Source: Corella eumyota
Taxonomy: Eukaryota; Chordata; Ascidiacea; Phlebobranchia; Corellidae
DNA length: 64,000 bases
Reading direction: 5' to 3'
NCBI GenBank assembly: GCA_963082875.1
Contig: OY720098.1
Coordinates: 11,780,001 to 11,844,000 of the forward strand
Under the pieces are notes generated by a model that worked only from the letters and a program-made list of their open reading frames with translations, was not told the origin of the DNA and did no database searches. This document shows, in pieces, positions 60,964 through 64,000 of this stretch. Both the position numbers and the translations under genes were made by a program. Every line of letters begins with the position of its first letter. Position 1 is the first letter of the stretch.

Positions 60964-61035
60964 ATTTTGGTTTTTCGCTCATTAATGACAGTAGATAATA
61001 AGATATATAATAAATATTAAATCAATGCGACGGGA
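60964..61035. repeat. Direct repeat pair, copy 1 (copy 2 at 61676-61750)
   Basis: Both copies begin ATTTTGGTTTTTCGC(T/A)CATT, continue with a similar A/T stretch containing AATAATA or AATAATAAAT, and end AATGCGACGGGA. They lie about 712 bp apart in the same orientation. They may be a dispersed short repeat or the two sides of a duplicated segment; the DNA between does not encode anything. Confidence 0.6.
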
Positions 61036-62602
61036 TAAGAAAAACCTAAGTCTGTTGGTGCTACGAATTTTTGTTAATTAAAATTTTTTTTTTCCTAAAA
61101 GATGGGCAGAATAGGCTTTAATATTAACCATTTAAATAACAAAACAGTTGTGTTTTTATAGCCGTGCATATATCCACAGACTTCCACTTTCTGACTTTAA
61201 AGATACTTCTCTGCTTTTTGGCACACTACAGTTGGCAAATATGCAACGTAACGTCCACTGTAGGTGTTTAATTGTCAAAAATGGTGCTGTCTAAACCTTA
61301 GTTAAAGCACCAACCATTTCAACGTGAGTTGTTTAATAAAATTTTATTAACATTGTTACTTATGGCAATCCAACAAAATCGTTTACTTAATTGACAACCG
61401 CTATTTTGTAGTGGAATGGGCGAGGAAGTGATGTGATATGATTTTGTAAAATGACCCACGTCAATGTAAAAAGTGTTTCCAGTTATTTTGTCAATAAATT
61501 TATAACTTCTATTATCATTTTTTGCTTAATGTAAATAAATTATTTGTTGGTACACAATAGTTTCTTAAGAAATTTGAGTATTTTTTAAGTTAAAGGTTTT
61601 CAGTGTATGCTAAAACACAAATTTTAATCTTTTATTTGCATGTTAGCTATTTTATTTATTTTTTTTGTTTATTCATTTTGGTTTTTCGCACATTGACAAA
61701 ACTAAATAATAAATACGATATACAATTAATATTACAACAATGCGACGGGAAAAAATGACAAAATCAATTTAATGATTTAAAACATGCCAAAAGTACATAA
61801 AGATTTTAAGTATGTTATGGCATGGTCACCAAACCCAATATAAATTAAATCAATATTAATTACGATAAAATACAATTATACACATAAAAAATAAAATAAA
61901 GAAGTGAATGAAATAACAGTATGACACATTTTATTTATAATAATAAAGCAATCCTATGATGGTAGTTACAGTGTAAAATAATCTACATAATAATAATTAC
62001 ATTTAATATAACCCAGTGTGGCTCTAGTAGGAAAGTACGAACTGGTCACGATAAAATGCATGTGATAAAGGGACTAACCGAAATAAACCTACCTAAAGAA
62101 AGAACGTCCCAGAATGGCCTTTCAAAGCAATTGTTCACATACAATGCACAAATATATTAAACAACCCACGAACTAGTGGGGGGTCACATACATGAAATAA
62201 GTGAATATAAATGTTTAAAATAATTTAAGAACATAAAAAAAAAGGAAAAAAAAACTTGATAAATTAAACTATATAGTATTACTAGTGTAAATAGAAATTG
62301 CATAGTTAAGTAAAGTTTGTGTTACGGAGATTTAAGGTAGCTGAATATATAGGTATAGTCGTGTTTGGGATTACAAATGCATGAAATAGACAACTTTTTA
62401 AGTCATTTTAGCAAGGTTGTTTTTTATTTAAACTTATTTACTTTAATATATGATATACAGTTCACCCAACCGCAAAATAGCTTGTTTAGTTAATTGCAGT
62501 TTATAACTTTCTGTTTATTTTACATCACTTTACATTTTAAGAATTTGAAAAAAGCTTATATATTTAGTTAATATTATAGCGCAGGCTACTGCGACGATAA
62601 TA

Positions 62603-62608
62603 TTTATT
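62603..62608 (-). terminator. Poly(A) signal candidate of the fucosyltransferase
   Basis: AATAAA on the minus strand (context GCAATAAATATT), about 90 nt beyond the stop codon at 62697-62695. Confidence 0.5.
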
Positions 62609-62694
62609 GCATTGAAATAAAAATATGTAAAAATATACTGCCCTGTTTTAGTGAATACACAAAACTTAGCCCACTGTCTTTAAATATTTTTTGA

Positions 62695-63891
62695 TTAATT
62701 GCACTCTGGCGGATTGTTTAAAGCGAATTCATCTAAAAGTGAATGTATTACTTTTTTTTTTTTGTTTTCAGATATTTGTTCACATATATTTTTAGCTCTG
62801 GGTTCAGGGTTAACGTTTGGATATTTCTCTCGGATTTGTTGCATCATATTTTCGTCTGTCATGTTTTCATCTTCTCTCCAGCTAAAATATTTTCTGTATT
62901 CAGTTTCGTTTTTGTCGAGAAAGTTTAAATAATCTGCTAGTTTCTGTGGGCTTTCGAAATCTTCTACGTGAATAAATGAATCTATTGGAGCAAACCGTAA
63001 ATAATTGGTTTTATACGGACCCATAACCACCGGAACTGCGTCGTTTAGTATTGCGTTTTGCCAAAACTTTTCTGTAATGTAGTCTTTGCAGTGTATAGCA
63101 TTTTCGAATGCCATGAAAAACTTATATTCTTTAATTGTATCTTTCATTTTTTGCGGGTTTGAACGAGGTAATAAATGTGAATTGCCAAAACATTTGCCAA
63201 TTCGGTCTAGTTGAAGTCCAGCTTTAATCAAATTATCCCCATACTGTAATCTTATTTTTCCACCATCTGTTCCTCCGCAATTAGTCGCTAATGTTAACTA
63301 TAAAATAAATTATATTTTATGTGTAAACCATAAAAGACAACATGGTATTAAATAAACCATTTAACAATAAAAAAAACTATATTTTTTGAGCATTAAGTAA
63401 TGTGAATTTTAAATAGTAGTGTTTTGTTTAACTTAACAGTAAAGTAAGAAATTGGTTGGTAATTAATTTTAAAGTAAGAAAACAAATAGGTTAAGTTAAT
63501 CTACTGAATGGCTTATGTTTATTACTCTGAAGGTCATGTAATGTTAGTTTATACAATTTGTGTATGACTTAAATATCTAATAATTAAAGTTTGGTTCAAC
63601 TGCTGAAGATGCTTTACTTTTAATAAAATAAATTTCATGAAAGACAAAATTGCAAATCGCATCTTTGCCAAAAAAACTCTTTAAAAAGCTAGTTAAAAAT
63701 ACTTACAGCTAATTTTTTCTTTCCCTTTATTATTTGATCAATTGCATTTTTACCCTTTTTGAGAACTTTAATAGCAGTGTCTCTTTGGTAGTAAAATCGA
63801 ATAACGTCTGCATCACTTCTATAGGTCCACGTCCAATTAAAAAAATTGTTGAACTTCTCCAGGTCATGTACAAAAAGTTTACGCCGTTTCA
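62695..63891 (-). CDS. Alpha-1,3-fucosyltransferase (GT10), 3' part
   Basis: Two exons are visible, 63891-63707 and 63297-62695; the earlier exons lie beyond the right edge. GT10 enzymes are Golgi type II membrane proteins that transfer fucose from GDP-fucose to GlcNAc on glycans (Lewis-type structures or core fucose). Seen: FFNWTWTYRSDADVIRFYY, the family's FNWTMTYRSDSD motif; LATNCGGTDGG in place of VSNC; the GDP-fucose-binding block FFMAFENAIHCKDYITEKFW, then NAVPVVMGP-like NDAVPVVMGPYKTNYLRFAP, FIHVEDFESPQKLADYL, and FSWRE. The C-terminus (NICEQISENKKKK...NNPPECN) is typical in length. The membrane anchor and stem are not in view, so linkage specificity cannot be judged. Confidence 0.9.
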
Positions 63892-64000
63892 CTTATAAAA
63901 AAATGTAAACTGTTTTTATACAACCAAGTTGTCAAAAAATTAGCTAGCCATGGAATCAATAACATTTCCGTAAACCAACACAATTAAAAATAAATAACAA

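Larger units (their letters stand above)
60710..62694. other. Intergenic: LSM12 promoter and fucosyltransferase 3' flank
   Basis: No gene seen. It contains two related blocks in direct orientation (60964-61035 and 61676-61750). A less AT-rich block at about 62010-62180 may be 3' UTR or an unclassified repeat. Confidence 0.45.

Overview
The window looks like nuclear DNA of a tunicate, most probably an ascidian of the genus Ciona. This rests on very AT-rich intergenic DNA and introns, compact multi-exon genes, chordate-type orthologues (NCS-1, Kv1, IFT27, CIMIP2B, LSM12), and strong 3' splice acceptors sitting directly in front of several start codons. The last feature fits spliced-leader (SL) trans-splicing as known in Ciona. 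Species identity is inferred, not proven. I reassembled the genes by hand from splice sites and reading-frame phase. All eleven complete models close in frame.

Layout. 1-3.2 kb is intergenic. 3.3-7.7 kb (+) is a 17-exon secreted protein with three trefoil domains. 9.3-15.6 kb (-) is a 10-exon Shaker-type Kv1 potassium channel. 18.9-24.35 kb (-) is a 14-exon protein with four membrane segments and a very long disordered tail, with a lysine-rich ORF just upstream that may be an alternative 5' exon. 27.8-29.1 kb (+) is a small CDC42 effector (SPEC/CDC42SE). 31.5-33.7 kb (+) is IFT27, converging on CIMIP2B/FAM166B (33.7-34.95 kb, -). Only about 115 bp upstream of CIMIP2B on the same strand lies a short selenoprotein P-like gene in which the redox Sec is Cys (35.07-35.96 kb, -). 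37.3-39.3 kb (+) is NCS-1/frequenin. 42.6-57.7 kb (-) is an SLC6 sodium/chloride transporter of the GABA/taurine/creatine type. 59.4-60.7 kb (-) is LSM12. From 62.7 kb to the right edge (-) is the 3' part of a GT10 alpha-1,3-fucosyltransferase.

Most unusual region. Intron 3 of the SLC6 gene (about 11.8 kb) is almost entirely a complex satellite-like array. It has 12 copies of a GC-richer core inside at least three kinds of AT-rich unit, 12 copies of a 31-bp near-perfect palindrome, a very recent 1,158-bp tandem duplication, and a roughly 850-bp unit copied at three places. A family of tRNA-derived SINEs is present at 36.4, 37.7, 58.1 and 58.7 kb, with a possible older relative at 40.9 kb.

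How genes may work together. IFT27 and CIMIP2B are both ciliary/flagellar proteins and lie tail to tail with interleaved poly(A) signals. SELENOP-like and CIMIP2B have the layout of an SL-resolved operon: stop, AATAAA, then a strong acceptor and ATG, all within about 115 bp. I found no virus-like element, CRISPR array, rRNA or confident functional tRNA gene.
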